A stretch of DNA of 64,000 nt from NCBI GenBank assembly GCA_023429135.1, contig JAEYWD010000062.1, positions 62,001-126,000 on the forward strand, written 5' to 3'. The notes under the pieces are model-generated. The model was not told where the DNA came from. It was given only the letters and a program-made list of their open reading frames with translations, and searched no databases. The position numbers and the translations under genes are program-made. Shown here one piece after another: positions 7,801-14,938 of this stretch (position 1 is its first letter; each line of letters starts with the position of its first letter). This DNA comes from Bacteroidota bacterium. GTDB lineage: Bacteria > Bacteroidota > Bacteroidia > Bacteroidales > JAAUTT01.

Positions 7801-8109
7801 ATGGGAAAGAGAAAAATAATCCTAATGAAAGCACCCCTAAAAGGGCTTAAGCATTACAGCTTTCAAGAGATTCAGAACACTTTGCGCTCCGGGTTTCGAG
7901 TATCACTCTCGCCGGAACTGGACAATAAATTTGATAGTTATGCAGTAGCAGCTTTCCATCGTAATTTTAAACTTGGTTATTTGCCTGCTGGCCAGAAAAT
8001 AATATTCGACCTGCTGGCGCAGTATGCACCTTTGGATACTGTTATTTCAGGCATTTACACAGATCTGATCGATCCACAGGTGATGGTTGAAATTAGTATT
8101 AAAATATAA
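7801..8109 (+). CDS. Stand-alone HIRAN-domain protein
   Basis: A 102-residue protein that is nearly all HIRAN domain: FRVSLSPELDNKFDSYAVAA followed by LGYLPAGQK fits the family pattern of a beta-barrel with N-x-x-D-x-x-A-V and G-Y-(V/L)-P motifs. HIRAN domains bind DNA ends or damaged and stalled DNA, and also occur singly on mobile elements. ATG 7801 was chosen because AAGGAG precedes it and the upstream extension uses a GTG inside the recombinase gene; ATG 7825 is also possible. It is probably co-transcribed with the short recombinase. Confidence 0.75.
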   Translation: MGKRKIILMKAPLKGLKHYSFQEIQNTLRSGFRVSLSPELDNKFDSYAVAAFHRNFKLGYLPAGQKIIFDLLAQYAPLDTVISGIYTDLIDPQVMVEISIKI

Positions 8110-8146
8110 GTTTTCTTTTTAGAGCATTATTTTTTGATGAAGCTAT

Positions 8147-8183
8147 AACCGGAATCCCTGAGAAGGCACTCCGGTTTTTCTTT
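8147..8183 (+). terminator. Rho-independent terminator
   Basis: AACCGGA pairs with TCCGGTT across a loop, and the hairpin runs into TTTTTCTTTT. It lies 38 bases after the HIRAN gene and probably ends that operon. Confidence 0.75.
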
Positions 8184-8279
8184 TCATTTACCTGGATCCA
8201 GGGTTTTCAAGGAACATCCATATATACGAGGATGTGAGAGATTCGCTTAGGGGCATCTGCCTCACGGCAGCCTACTCGA

Positions 8280-10139
8280 TTAGGGGCTGGCCTTTTTATA
8301 ATTTTCTAAAAAATCCAATCCACTTATTTTATTAACATCATAGTTCTTAGAATACTTTGGAACATTATAATGTTTTTTAACATCAATATCTAATTCATTA
8401 TCGAAGCCAATGCCATTTTTATATTCTGCGTCAAATAAGTCCGACATACCTGGAAAAGCTGCAAATATTTCCTCTGCATTAGATTGTTCTTTGAAATCTT
8501 TTGGAGCATTTATAAAATAGCCACATAATTCAAGCTCATCACTACATACTAATCGTTCATGAAAAGATTCTCTATTTTTTAAATACTCAATGAACGCTGT
8601 TCTTGCCAATCCTTTCTTTATCTTTCTTAATGCTAAAATGAAAGCTTCCAAATCATCAATACAAACAGACCAAGGATATATATCATCCTCCTCTTTTTTA
8701 AGTAGTTCTTCAAGATTTGTTTGGATACCACCATATTTGAATTGGGTAATAATAATTGAAAAGTAGTCTTTAATGCGATTAGGATTTATCTCATTTAAAC
8801 ACTTATTGGTTTTAAGGTCATAGATTTTGAAAGGCTTACCTTCTTCAATTTTATTTTCAACTCTTTTACATTGGTCATAACCGTATTGAATTGACTTTTT
8901 AAAATCTGTTTTGATTTTATCATATGCTTTTAGAGGGTCTCTCATTGGTGCACGAAATTGAGTATCTTTAATCTCAACTATAAAATAAAAACCTTTGAAA
9001 ATCACCAATAAATCTTGCTCAGAACGTGCTTCATCAACGTAATATGATTCAAAAATCAGAGCATCTTTCCCAAATAATTTTTTAAATAGCTGGGTTGCCT
9101 TTTTTTCAAGCAAGTTATTTTTAAATTGAGTATACTTCTCTTTCTTCGTTTTAGCTAATTCTGCATTAATTCTATTATAAAAACTTTCGATTAGAAATTT
9201 GTACATGGGACACAAAAATTCATCTCCTTTTAATTTAACTAATGGTGTATCGAAAAATGGATTTTTATCAGCGTAGTAAGCAGTTTGCCCTTTTTTAATA
9301 TTCTCATGGTACGTTAAAAATTGCAATAACTTATCTACTTTTTCAGAAGATAAATCAATTTTCTTTATATCCTCTATAGATTGTATAAAAATATAGCCTG
9401 GCTTTGTCCTAAACTCTTTCATCATTTTAAGTTCAGGCTCATCCAGCCACTCTCTCGGATCTACTAATCCTCTTTTACGAAATTCTTCAGTTAATTTTGG
9501 CCATTCGTCCTGATGCAAAAAGTAATAGTTACAATCATTTAGTTTTTTGTTAATCAATTTTCGTAAATGATAGCAAAATTTTACTGCATCTTGAACAGTA
9601 AATCCAAACAAATTCAACACATCATTTTCGTATGCACCACAAATAGTTTCAAAACGCTCTAATGTCTGCTCATCATAAGATAACTGGGCATTTCCAAAAT
9701 AATCAAGAAAAGCCTTTAATGAAACAGATACTTTATCAAAATCAATACCTTTCTCAGTATTTTCATTGAAGAAACCTATGTCACCAAAATAGGTCATTTC
9801 TATTTCATTTAGTAAAAGAGTAATATTCATCCACTCTTCTTCTGAAAACCCGTCAATATTACCACCTGTTTCAACGGAAAAAAATAAATCAATTAAGTAT
9901 GCAAACTGTTTCATTGGAGACATTAAGTGTTTAAATGCCTCTGATGTATTTCTTTGGTCAATATGAACCATCATTTCAAACAGATACGGGATAAAGGTTT
10001 CTTTACTCAAGTCCTTTATTAGAGATGATAGATCTTTAATAATTTCTTCTTGAGTTCTTCTGGAATCGCGAACTTTTATCATCGCTTCCCATCGCTGCTT
10101 TAAATCTTCTAAAACCTTTGGATCTATATCATTATTCAT
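8280..10139 (-). CDS. Large protein with PD-(D/E)XK nuclease signature, defence candidate
   Basis: A 619-residue soluble protein standing alone on the minus strand. The first 330 residues are mostly helical, with no known domain. Around 340-430 there is a PD-(D/E)XK-like core: Asp376 in EQDLLVIF, then Glu389-x-Lys391 in IVEIKD, with Gln418 or Gln423 downstream in the QYGYDQCKR helix. The C-terminal 150 residues include DDLEAFILAL and a DELELCGYF segment like that seen next to NERD-type nuclease domains. A predicted nuclease on its own in a mobile island suggests an antiphage or self-guarding role, but no known system could be matched. The start ATG is clear; the gene seems intact. Confidence 0.75.
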   Translation of the reverse strand: MNNDIDPKVLEDLKQRWEAMIKVRDSRRTQEEIIKDLSSLIKDLSKETFIPYLFEMMVHIDQRNTSEAFKHLMSPMKQFAYLIDLFFSVETGGNIDGFSEEEWMNITLLLNEIEMTYFGDIGFFNENTEKGIDFDKVSVSLKAFLDYFGNAQLSYDEQTLERFETICGAYENDVLNLFGFTVQDAVKFCYHLRKLINKKLNDCNYYFLHQDEWPKLTEEFRKRGLVDPREWLDEPELKMMKEFRTKPGYIFIQSIEDIKKIDLSSEKVDKLLQFLTYHENIKKGQTAYYADKNPFFDTPLVKLKGDEFLCPMYKFLIESFYNRINAELAKTKKEKYTQFKNNLLEKKATQLFKKLFGKDALIFESYYVDEARSEQDLLVIFKGFYFIVEIKDTQFRAPMRDPLKAYDKIKTDFKKSIQYGYDQCKRVENKIEEGKPFKIYDLKTNKCLNEINPNRIKDYFSIIITQFKYGGIQTNLEELLKKEEDDIYPWSVCIDDLEAFILALRKIKKGLARTAFIEYLKNRESFHERLVCSDELELCGYFINAPKDFKEQSNAEEIFAAFPGMSDLFDAEYKNGIGFDNELDIDVKKHYNVPKYSKNYDVNKISGLDFLENYKKASP

Positions 10140-10392
10140 ATTACAAAACTATCCTAGTTGCAGTTTCTTTGGCTTGCCCCTAACACCCCAATAACCCATT
10201 GCAATAATTATTATACCCCTGAGCCGATCCTCTTTTTTTGTACACAAGAGGAATGAAATTTAAAATATTCTAATTTTAATTCCAAATTCAGTTAAATTCA
10301 ATTGAATTGTTGGTTAGTTAAAAGGCTCGGTTGTGAAACCCGGCCTTTTTGATTTCTGGAATTATCCATATTTTTACTCAAAAAACAATCCG
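10140..10392. other. Intergenic region with an orphan terminator
   Basis: A 253-base gap between the nuclease gene and a small gene. It is AT-rich, with a plus-strand terminator-like hairpin at 10321-10351. No plus-strand gene precedes that hairpin within 2 kb, so a short transcript may come from this gap. Confidence 0.45.
10321..10351 (+). terminator. Rho-independent terminator-like hairpin
   Basis: AAAGGCTCGG pairs imperfectly with CCCGGCCTTT and is followed by five T residues. It argues that the GTG-started extension of the next gene is untranslated and that a short transcript ends here. Confidence 0.6.
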
Positions 10393-10596
10393 ATGAAAAC
10401 TGATGAAAAGCCTAGATTTGGGACTTTATTTGAATCCGAAGAAGTGAAGCAGAAACCATTAACATTGGCAGAAAGAGCGAGAATAGGGGCGGAAGTCCTG
10501 TCAAGACAGCCTCCTGTTTCCTTCGAAGAAGCCAAAGAACAGGTTGAAAGGATTCGAGCCAGAAGGGGGGAGAATACCAAGAAGCGAAGAGGTTAA
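10393..10596 (+). CDS. Small protein of a two-member island family
   Basis: A 67-residue, charged, probably helical protein starting MKTDEKPRFGTLFESE. Its second half (PPVSFEEAKEQVERIRARRG) is clearly similar to the second half of the gene at 12257 (GPVSLEDALAQAESIRARRA), so the two are paralogues flanking the TIR-PIN operon. Short helical proteins of this size can be antitoxins or regulators, but that is only inference. The stop codon overlaps the opposite-strand PIN gene stop in a shared TTAA. Confidence 0.6.
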   Translation: MKTDEKPRFGTLFESEEVKQKPLTLAERARIGAEVLSRQPPVSFEEAKEQVERIRARRGENTKKRRG

Positions 10597-11231
10597 AACC
10601 CGGCATTTTTGAAAATTGTATCAATACTGGTTCTCTTTGAAACAAGTCTTTTGTCAAGGCGTAGGCCCTTGAGCTTTAGTGCTTCTATATAATCTGATCT
10701 AATGAGAGTTTTTAGGTTCTTTTTTTTAGACTTTTTAAATTTTTCATATTTCATGACTCTAAGAAAGTCAACAATAACCTTCTCATAATCCTTGAGAAGT
10801 CCAGAGATATCTGCTAAAGCTATTAAGAAGAATGTTGAATGCAATCTAATATTCCTGTAATTTTCCCAAATGAATTCCGAATTTTTATAATCATCACTAA
10901 TAAACCAAACTACTTTAGTTTTCTCGGCTTGTGCAATAGCTCCTGCTTCACCTTCGTCAAGCTTTTCTCTTATTAGGGCTAAAACTATCGAATCATAAGT
11001 ATCGCAATAATGGTAAAAACTTCTTCTATGAGAGAGATCTATCCATCTATTTATCTTTGCCTTAAATTTTGGCTCCAAGTGCATCAAAACTTCAATTTCA
11101 GATACTACTTGAGAAGGAATTAAAACTTTTTCACTTATTAAGGATCTAACAATTGGTTCTAAATCAACGGCAGTTATTTTTAAAAAATAATTAAAAACAG
11201 TAGCGTCGAAAATTGCGTTCTTCAGGGCCAT
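10593..11231 (-). CDS. PIN-domain nuclease, partner of the TIR-like protein
   Basis: A 212-residue protein with a PIN-type RNase fold. The acidic active-site residues are visible in order: Asp9 (IFDATVF), Glu45 (VVSEIEVL), Glu95 in DEGEAGAIAQAE, and Asp113/Asp114 in WFISDDYK. The GEAGAIAQA helix is typical of free-standing prokaryotic PIN nucleases. A Lys-rich C-terminal extension (about 150-212) is unusual. The ATG follows the TIR gene stop with no gap (TAAATG), so the two are translationally coupled. There is no VapB-like antitoxin gene, so this is not an ordinary VapBC pair. It could cut RNA or tRNA when the TIR partner is triggered (inference). Confidence 0.8.
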   Translation of the reverse strand: MALKNAIFDATVFNYFLKITAVDLEPIVRSLISEKVLIPSQVVSEIEVLMHLEPKFKAKINRWIDLSHRRSFYHYCDTYDSIVLALIREKLDEGEAGAIAQAEKTKVVWFISDDYKNSEFIWENYRNIRLHSTFFLIALADISGLLKDYEKVIVDFLRVMKYEKFKKSKKKNLKTLIRSDYIEALKLKGLRLDKRLVSKRTSIDTIFKNAGF

Positions 11232-11780
11232 TTAATCCCTATCAAAAATTGCCCCTAAAACTAATAACCCCAAACCAATACTTAAAATAGCTACTAAAGC
11301 ATTCGTTTCAGTATCTTGCTTTTTCTTTTTTTCAATTTTTGCAGGATCATTACTCGATATAATGCTTTTTTCCTTATGAGCAATTGTGGTTACAATGGTT
11401 TCAAGGAGCTTTTCTTGTTTGTTGTCAAACTTGTCCAAAAAGAAGGGTACAAAAAGATCAGAGTCACCTCCCTTAAGGTTTTTACCTTTTTCCTTGTCAT
11501 AGATAACAAGTATTTTGGATTTATCATGAAAATGCTTGTAAGCATAATCAATCTCTTGTTTTACGACATTCGATAAAGCCTTAGTTGAAAATATTACCAG
11601 GTAGTCAGATCTGCTTATTCTGGATTTGGTTTCATCACTTAATTGAGAATTAGAATCAAACCTATCTGGTAAATACATAGTAAAACCACTTACAGCCCCA
11701 ATGGTATGTAATCTGGCAGCCAAAGTTTCTTCCAACTTTGAGTTCGGGTTATATGTGACGAATATTGTCGTAGGCTTCAT
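11232..11780 (-). CDS. TIR-like protein with C-terminal membrane anchor
   Basis: A 182-residue protein. Residues 1-130 look like a TIR/TIR-like flavodoxin fold: TIFVTY strand at the start, RISRSDYLVIFSTKAL in the middle, then Glu76 in VVKQEIDYA, at the position of the catalytic glutamate of NAD-cleaving TIR domains. A Lys-rich linker follows and then one transmembrane helix (ALVAILSIGLGLLVLGAIF, about 158-178). It is the first gene of a two-gene operon with a PIN nuclease. TIR proteins in bacteria are mostly antiphage sensors or effectors; a membrane-tethered TIR paired with a PIN nuclease is not a layout I recognise. Confidence 0.75.
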   Translation of the reverse strand: MKPTTIFVTYNPNSKLEETLAARLHTIGAVSGFTMYLPDRFDSNSQLSDETKSRISRSDYLVIFSTKALSNVVKQEIDYAYKHFHDKSKILVIYDKEKGKNLKGGDSDLFVPFFLDKFDNKQEKLLETIVTTIAHKEKSIISSNDPAKIEKKKKQDTETNALVAILSIGLGLLVLGAIFDRD

Positions 11781-11799
11781 TATTATTTAATTTATATAA

Positions 11800-11807
11800 C
11801 AAAAATA
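11800..11807 (-). promoter_or_regulatory. -7 box of the TIR-PIN operon
   Basis: Read on the minus strand this is TATTTTTG, matching TAnnTTTG, and lies 20 bases before the TIR ATG. No well-spaced -33 TTG is seen. Confidence 0.4.
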
Positions 11808-11893
11808 TAAAAGTTTCGCCTATTTAATCGATCAATTTAATAGATGATAAGTATGATTGTATAAATATTAAAAACGTATTTAATATTTATTAG

Positions 11894-11901
11894 TATATTT
11901 G
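11894..11901 (+). promoter_or_regulatory. -7 box before the small zinc-ribbon gene
   Basis: TATATTTG matches TAnnTTTG and is 18 bases before the ATG at 11920. The -33 element is not clear. Confidence 0.45.
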
Positions 11902-11919
11902 TTGCTAAATATCAATATA

Positions 11920-12111
11920 ATGGAAGCGATTAAGAGAAAAAAGCGGGAATTGAAGTTTAAGTCATATTCTTGCAAGAAATGTGGGAAGATGTTTCAAGCT
12001 GCAAAAAAGGCAACTTATTGCTCGACATCCTGCCGTTACGGAGCATGGATGGAGAAAAAAATAAGGATTGAAGCAGAGAAATTGATTCAATTGTCCAAAG
12101 TCCAGAATTGA
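11920..12111 (+). CDS. Small zinc-ribbon protein
   Basis: A 63-residue basic protein. The centre is a C-x2-C...C-x3-C zinc ribbon (CKKCGK, then YCSTSC) flanked by Lys/Arg-rich ends, suggesting nucleic-acid binding. The core matches the zinc module of the larger gene at 5221. The ATG at 11920 follows a -7 box; an upstream in-frame start at 11899 overlaps that box and is less likely. Confidence 0.65.
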   Translation: MEAIKRKKRELKFKSYSCKKCGKMFQAAKKATYCSTSCRYGAWMEKKIRIEAEKLIQLSKVQN

Positions 12112-12256
12112 TGCGCCCGCTCTGCTTAAACTCGCCGTAGAGGATCAGCTTCCGACGCGTAAATGATCCCTGAGCGCCAAAGAGTTATAATTCATCAAAA
12201 AAATGCCCAGTATATTGAAAAGCTACCTATTTTTACTACATAAATATAATGGGATT

Positions 12257-12484
12257 ATGACATTCGAGGATCTCGCCAAACTTCAAGAAGAGGCTTTGAA
12301 AAACCAGGGGCCGGTCTCCCTAGAGGACGCATTGGCTCAGGCCGAAAGTATTCGAGCAAGGAGGGCGACCAAAACCATTAATAAAAAAAGGACAAAAGAG
12401 TATACAGAGGCTGAAATCGAAGCATTCTGCCGGGACTTCTATTCGAAATACGGCGAAATGATGAAAAAGTTAGCCAACGAATAA
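12257..12484 (+). CDS. Small protein, paralogue of the gene at 10393
   Basis: A 75-residue helical protein starting MTFEDLAKLQEEALKN. The central GPVSLEDALAQAESIRARRA matches the gene at 10393; the C-terminal 30 residues (EIEAFCRDFYSKYGEMMKKL) are unique. The ATG at 12257 was chosen because it aligns with the paralogue; an in-frame ATG at 12203 would add 18 hydrophobic residues. Function unknown. Confidence 0.6.
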   Translation: MTFEDLAKLQEEALKNQGPVSLEDALAQAESIRARRATKTINKKRTKEYTEAEIEAFCRDFYSKYGEMMKKLANE

Positions 12485-12564
12485 TCAATGGCGTATTTCG
12501 TCAAAAAATGGGCCTGATTAGCATCATCTTGTGCAATTCACCTTATTTTTGTATCAAGTAAGTT

Positions 12565-12642
12565 AACGTTTCGGACGATAATCTCAAGGGCCAAATGGAG
12601 CATTGCAGAAGACTTACTAATTAACTGGAAACGTTTCGGACG
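12565..12642 (+). repeat. Pair of 13-bp direct repeats
   Basis: AACGTTTCGGACG occurs at 12565-12577 and again at 12630-12642, 65 bases apart. Neither copy lies in a gene. It could be a protein-binding site pair. Confidence 0.6.
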
Positions 12643-12881
12643 TATTCGCGAAGCCTGAAAAGTAGCACGTTGAATCCAGTTTATTATCTGGTTATTTGGA
12701 GCAGTGTTCCAAATGTAAAATGGTAAACGACATACGTTTTTACTGTTTAATCCCAATACGGATGAACTTCATTGGGAGACCAGGTTTTTACCCCGGTAAG
12801 CATACAGTGTAGCTGAATTCCGAAAGCGATGATACTTTTGTCGGAGCCGGTTTAAGTTTTTGAGGAGAGGGACCTCAATGT

Positions 12882-12919
12882 AAAGCGCAAAACGAGAACT
12901 GACTTTTGCGCTTTCTTAT
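12882..12919 (+). terminator. Rho-independent terminator with no gene before it
   Basis: AAAGCGCAAAA pairs perfectly with TTTTGCGCTTT (11 base pairs) and is followed by CTTATTTTG. The nearest upstream plus-strand gene ends 400 bases earlier. Confidence 0.7.
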
Positions 12920-12938
12920 TTTGTAATAGAACCTTCAC

Positions 12939-13562
12939 ATGTATAATGTTGAAAATTTTTATTGGGTCGGCAGATTTACTGGGGTTGAAACTTGCTCAAA
13001 ATGTAACAATGAAACCCTCCATGTAAAAGAAAATAAATATGCATTTGAGAAATGGTGCATCCAATGTGGTTATTTTACCTATCGCTGGCATAAATGCTGC
13101 AATAATCCGGATCCAATTCGAGTAATTTACATAATAAGCGATAATAGACCTTCCTTGCGTGAACAGTGCCTCAATTGTGGTCGATTAATGCAGGGGAAGG
13201 CGATCAGTTTTAAAGGAATTGATCAGGAATCATTAAGATACTTTGATGAATCCCTTGCTGAAAATAGAAATCTTGAGATTGAATCATTGAGGCAAGACTA
13301 TCTCAAAAAGAAAGAATTTAACTCAACATTGAGATATGAAAAGCGATACTTGGATTATATCAAAAGTGACAAATGGAAAGCTTTAAGATTGACTATTTTG
13401 GAGAGAGATAGTTTTATTTGTCAACGATGTAAAAAACAAAATGCCTGTCATGTTCACCACTTAACATACGACAGATTAGGATGCGAACTGCCAGAAGATT
13501 TGATTTCGATTTGTTTAAATTGTCATATAAAAGAGCACCCAAATAACTTTGTAAATTATTAA
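12939..13562 (+). CDS. HNH endonuclease with N-terminal zinc ribbons
   Basis: A 207-residue protein. Residues 15-90 contain three Cys-x2-Cys pairs (CSKC, CIQC, CLNC) forming zinc ribbons. Residues 140-205 are an HNH nuclease domain: FICQRCKKQ, VHHLTYDRL with the HH pair, then ICLNCHIKEHP. It lies at the tRNA-proximal end of the island. HNH proteins near an element's end may assist packaging or act as defence or homing nucleases; the sequence does not distinguish these. It looks complete. Confidence 0.85.
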   Translation: MYNVENFYWVGRFTGVETCSKCNNETLHVKENKYAFEKWCIQCGYFTYRWHKCCNNPDPIRVIYIISDNRPSLREQCLNCGRLMQGKAISFKGIDQESLRYFDESLAENRNLEIESLRQDYLKKKEFNSTLRYEKRYLDYIKSDKWKALRLTILERDSFICQRCKKQNACHVHHLTYDRLGCELPEDLISICLNCHIKEHPNNFVNY

Positions 13563-13613
13563 TAATCAATGATTCTCCAAAAGGGGAATTTAAGTGTAAA
13601 AATGTGTGTAAAC

Positions 13614-13643
13614 AAAAAAACCACCTCGTAAGTGGGTGGTTTT
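13614..13643 (-). terminator. Terminator of tRNA-Lys
   Basis: AACCACC pairs with GGTGGTT, and on the minus strand the hairpin is followed by seven T residues. It lies 25 bases past the tRNA 3' end and also faces the end of the HNH gene. Confidence 0.75.
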
Positions 13644-13667
13644 CAGTCGGTTACTTTTAGTATCTGT

Positions 13668-13739
13668 GATTCAGCTGGGATTCGAACCCAGGACCCCATC
13701 CTTAAAAGGGATGTGCTCTACCTGCTGAGCTACTGAATC
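13668..13739 (-). tRNA. tRNA-Lys (anticodon TTT)
   Basis: A 72-base cloverleaf on the minus strand. The acceptor arms GATTCAG and CTGAATC pair fully, the D arm is GCTC/GAGC, the anticodon stem CATCC/GGATG frames the loop CTTTTAA (anticodon TTT), and the T arm CTGGG/CCCAG frames TTCGAAT. CCA is not encoded. Its 3' end faces the island, so it is the natural candidate attachment site. Confidence 0.96.
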
Positions 13740-14070
13740 GTCTTTTTTCAAAGGCGCTGCAAAGGTAATACCATTTTTTTTTTCTCCAAATGCTTTCCAA
13801 AAAAAATAGAAAAAAATATCGGAAACTATCCACTAATTTACCTAAAAGGTTACCCTAATATTTTATGAATGACCTGAATATCGATACCTGTTTTTTATTC
13901 AAAAAAAATGAAATTAATTTCTTTTTAATGTGAATTGGTGTCATTGGAGCGTAATTCAGATAAATCATGATGCTTTTTCCCGAAAAGGCCAAATCATAAC
14001 TTTTATTTCGTAACACTTTGTTTTGTTTTACTATTTTTACAGCTAATATTTAAATGACGTAAACTTTTAT
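13740..14070. other. AT-rich gap between the tRNA and the SDR gene
   Basis: A 331-base gap. Besides the tRNA promoter at 13760-13789 I see no gene, repeat or strong hairpin. It marks the change from island to core-like genes. Confidence 0.6.
13760..13789 (-). promoter_or_regulatory. Promoter of tRNA-Lys
   Basis: On the minus strand a TTG (13789-13787) is followed after 19 bases by TACCTTTG (13767-13760), an excellent match to the Bacteroidota -33/-7 promoter. The tRNA begins 20 bases downstream. Confidence 0.8.
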
Positions 14071-14877
14071 ATGCAAAATAAAGTTGTGATAATAACAGGA
14101 GCTTCTTCAGGTATTGGACTTGCCTGTGCCATGGAGTTTGCTTCGAAAGGTTATTCTGTAGTATTAGCTGCCCGTAATTTAGAGAGGTTATCTGAAATTG
14201 AACGCGATATTAAATCTACAAACCCTAATATTCTTATTGTTCAAACTGACGTTACCAAAGAAGAGGATTGCAAACTGCTTATATCCAAATCGGTTGAGAC
14301 ATTCAAAAGGATAGATATATTGATTAATAATGCCGGAATTTCCATGAGAGCTTTATTTCAGAATGTTGATTTAAAGGTGATTAAACAGCTTATGGATGTT
14401 AATTTCTGGGGAGCAGTTTATTGTACCAAATATGCTTTGCCTTATTTATTGGAAAATCAGGGCTCGGTAGTCGGTGTATCGTCTATTGCTGGTTTTAAAG
14501 GATTACCGGCCCGAACTGGTTATTCGGCCTCCAAATTTGCTTTACAGGGGTTTTTGGATACGCTTCGTGTCGAAAACCTGAAAAATAAACTGCATGTAAT
14601 GATTGTTGCCCCGGGTTTCACTGCTTCGAATATCCGAAAAACCGCACTTAACGAGAATGGCCAGGAGCAGGGCGAATCACCGTTGCAGGAATCGAGTCTG
14701 ATGAGCGCAGAAGAAGTGGCCCGGCATATTTTTAATGGTATTAAACGTCGCAAACGTTCTATAGTCCTTACCATGGAAGGAAAACTTGTGATTTTGCTGA
14801 ATAAAATCTGTCCTCGCTTACTGGATGTGATTGAATATAATACCATGAGAAAAGAACCCAATTCGCCTTTAAAATAA
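14071..14877 (+). CDS. SDR family oxidoreductase
   Basis: A 268-residue NAD(P)-dependent short-chain dehydrogenase. The Rossmann glycine motif TGASSGIG is at residues 9-16, an Arg after beta-2 (LAARNLERL) suggests NADP preference, NNAG is at about 89, and the catalytic set Ser (VSSIAG) with Tyr-x3-Lys (GYSASKFA) is intact. The substrate cannot be told. The C-terminal extension (about 235-268) is hydrophobic and basic, possibly membrane-associated. It is the first core-like gene after the island. Confidence 0.88.
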   Translation: MQNKVVIITGASSGIGLACAMEFASKGYSVVLAARNLERLSEIERDIKSTNPNILIVQTDVTKEEDCKLLISKSVETFKRIDILINNAGISMRALFQNVDLKVIKQLMDVNFWGAVYCTKYALPYLLENQGSVVGVSSIAGFKGLPARTGYSASKFALQGFLDTLRVENLKNKLHVMIVAPGFTASNIRKTALNENGQEQGESPLQESSLMSAEEVARHIFNGIKRRKRSIVLTMEGKLVILLNKICPRLLDVIEYNTMRKEPNSPLK

Positions 14878-14938
14878 TTTTAAAACAATGTTACATTTTC
14901 GGAATTCTTTCGTAAAAAATTCTCGAAAAATGGATAAG

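Larger units (their letters stand above)
12485..12938. other. 454-base gene-free gap with direct repeat and orphan terminator
   Basis: There is no convincing coding frame; the best minus-strand frame (12538-12756) has no family features. The gap holds a 13-base direct repeat (12565-12577 and 12630-12642) and ends with a strong terminator at 12882-12919. The next gene starts 20 bases after the terminator. A small non-coding RNA transcribed rightward is the simplest reading, but no promoter stands out. Confidence 0.4.

Noticed and set aside
10140..10151. Minus-strand TAGTTTTG as promoter of the nuclease gene
   Set aside because: It lies only four bases before the ATG, which would leave almost no leader, and no -33 element fits.
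10593..11780. VapBC-type toxin-antitoxin module
   Set aside because: The partner of the PIN protein is a TIR-like membrane protein, not a small DNA-binding antitoxin.
12538..12756. 72-residue minus-strand frame
   Set aside because: No homologous features, starts amid direct repeats and has no promoter or neighbour logic.
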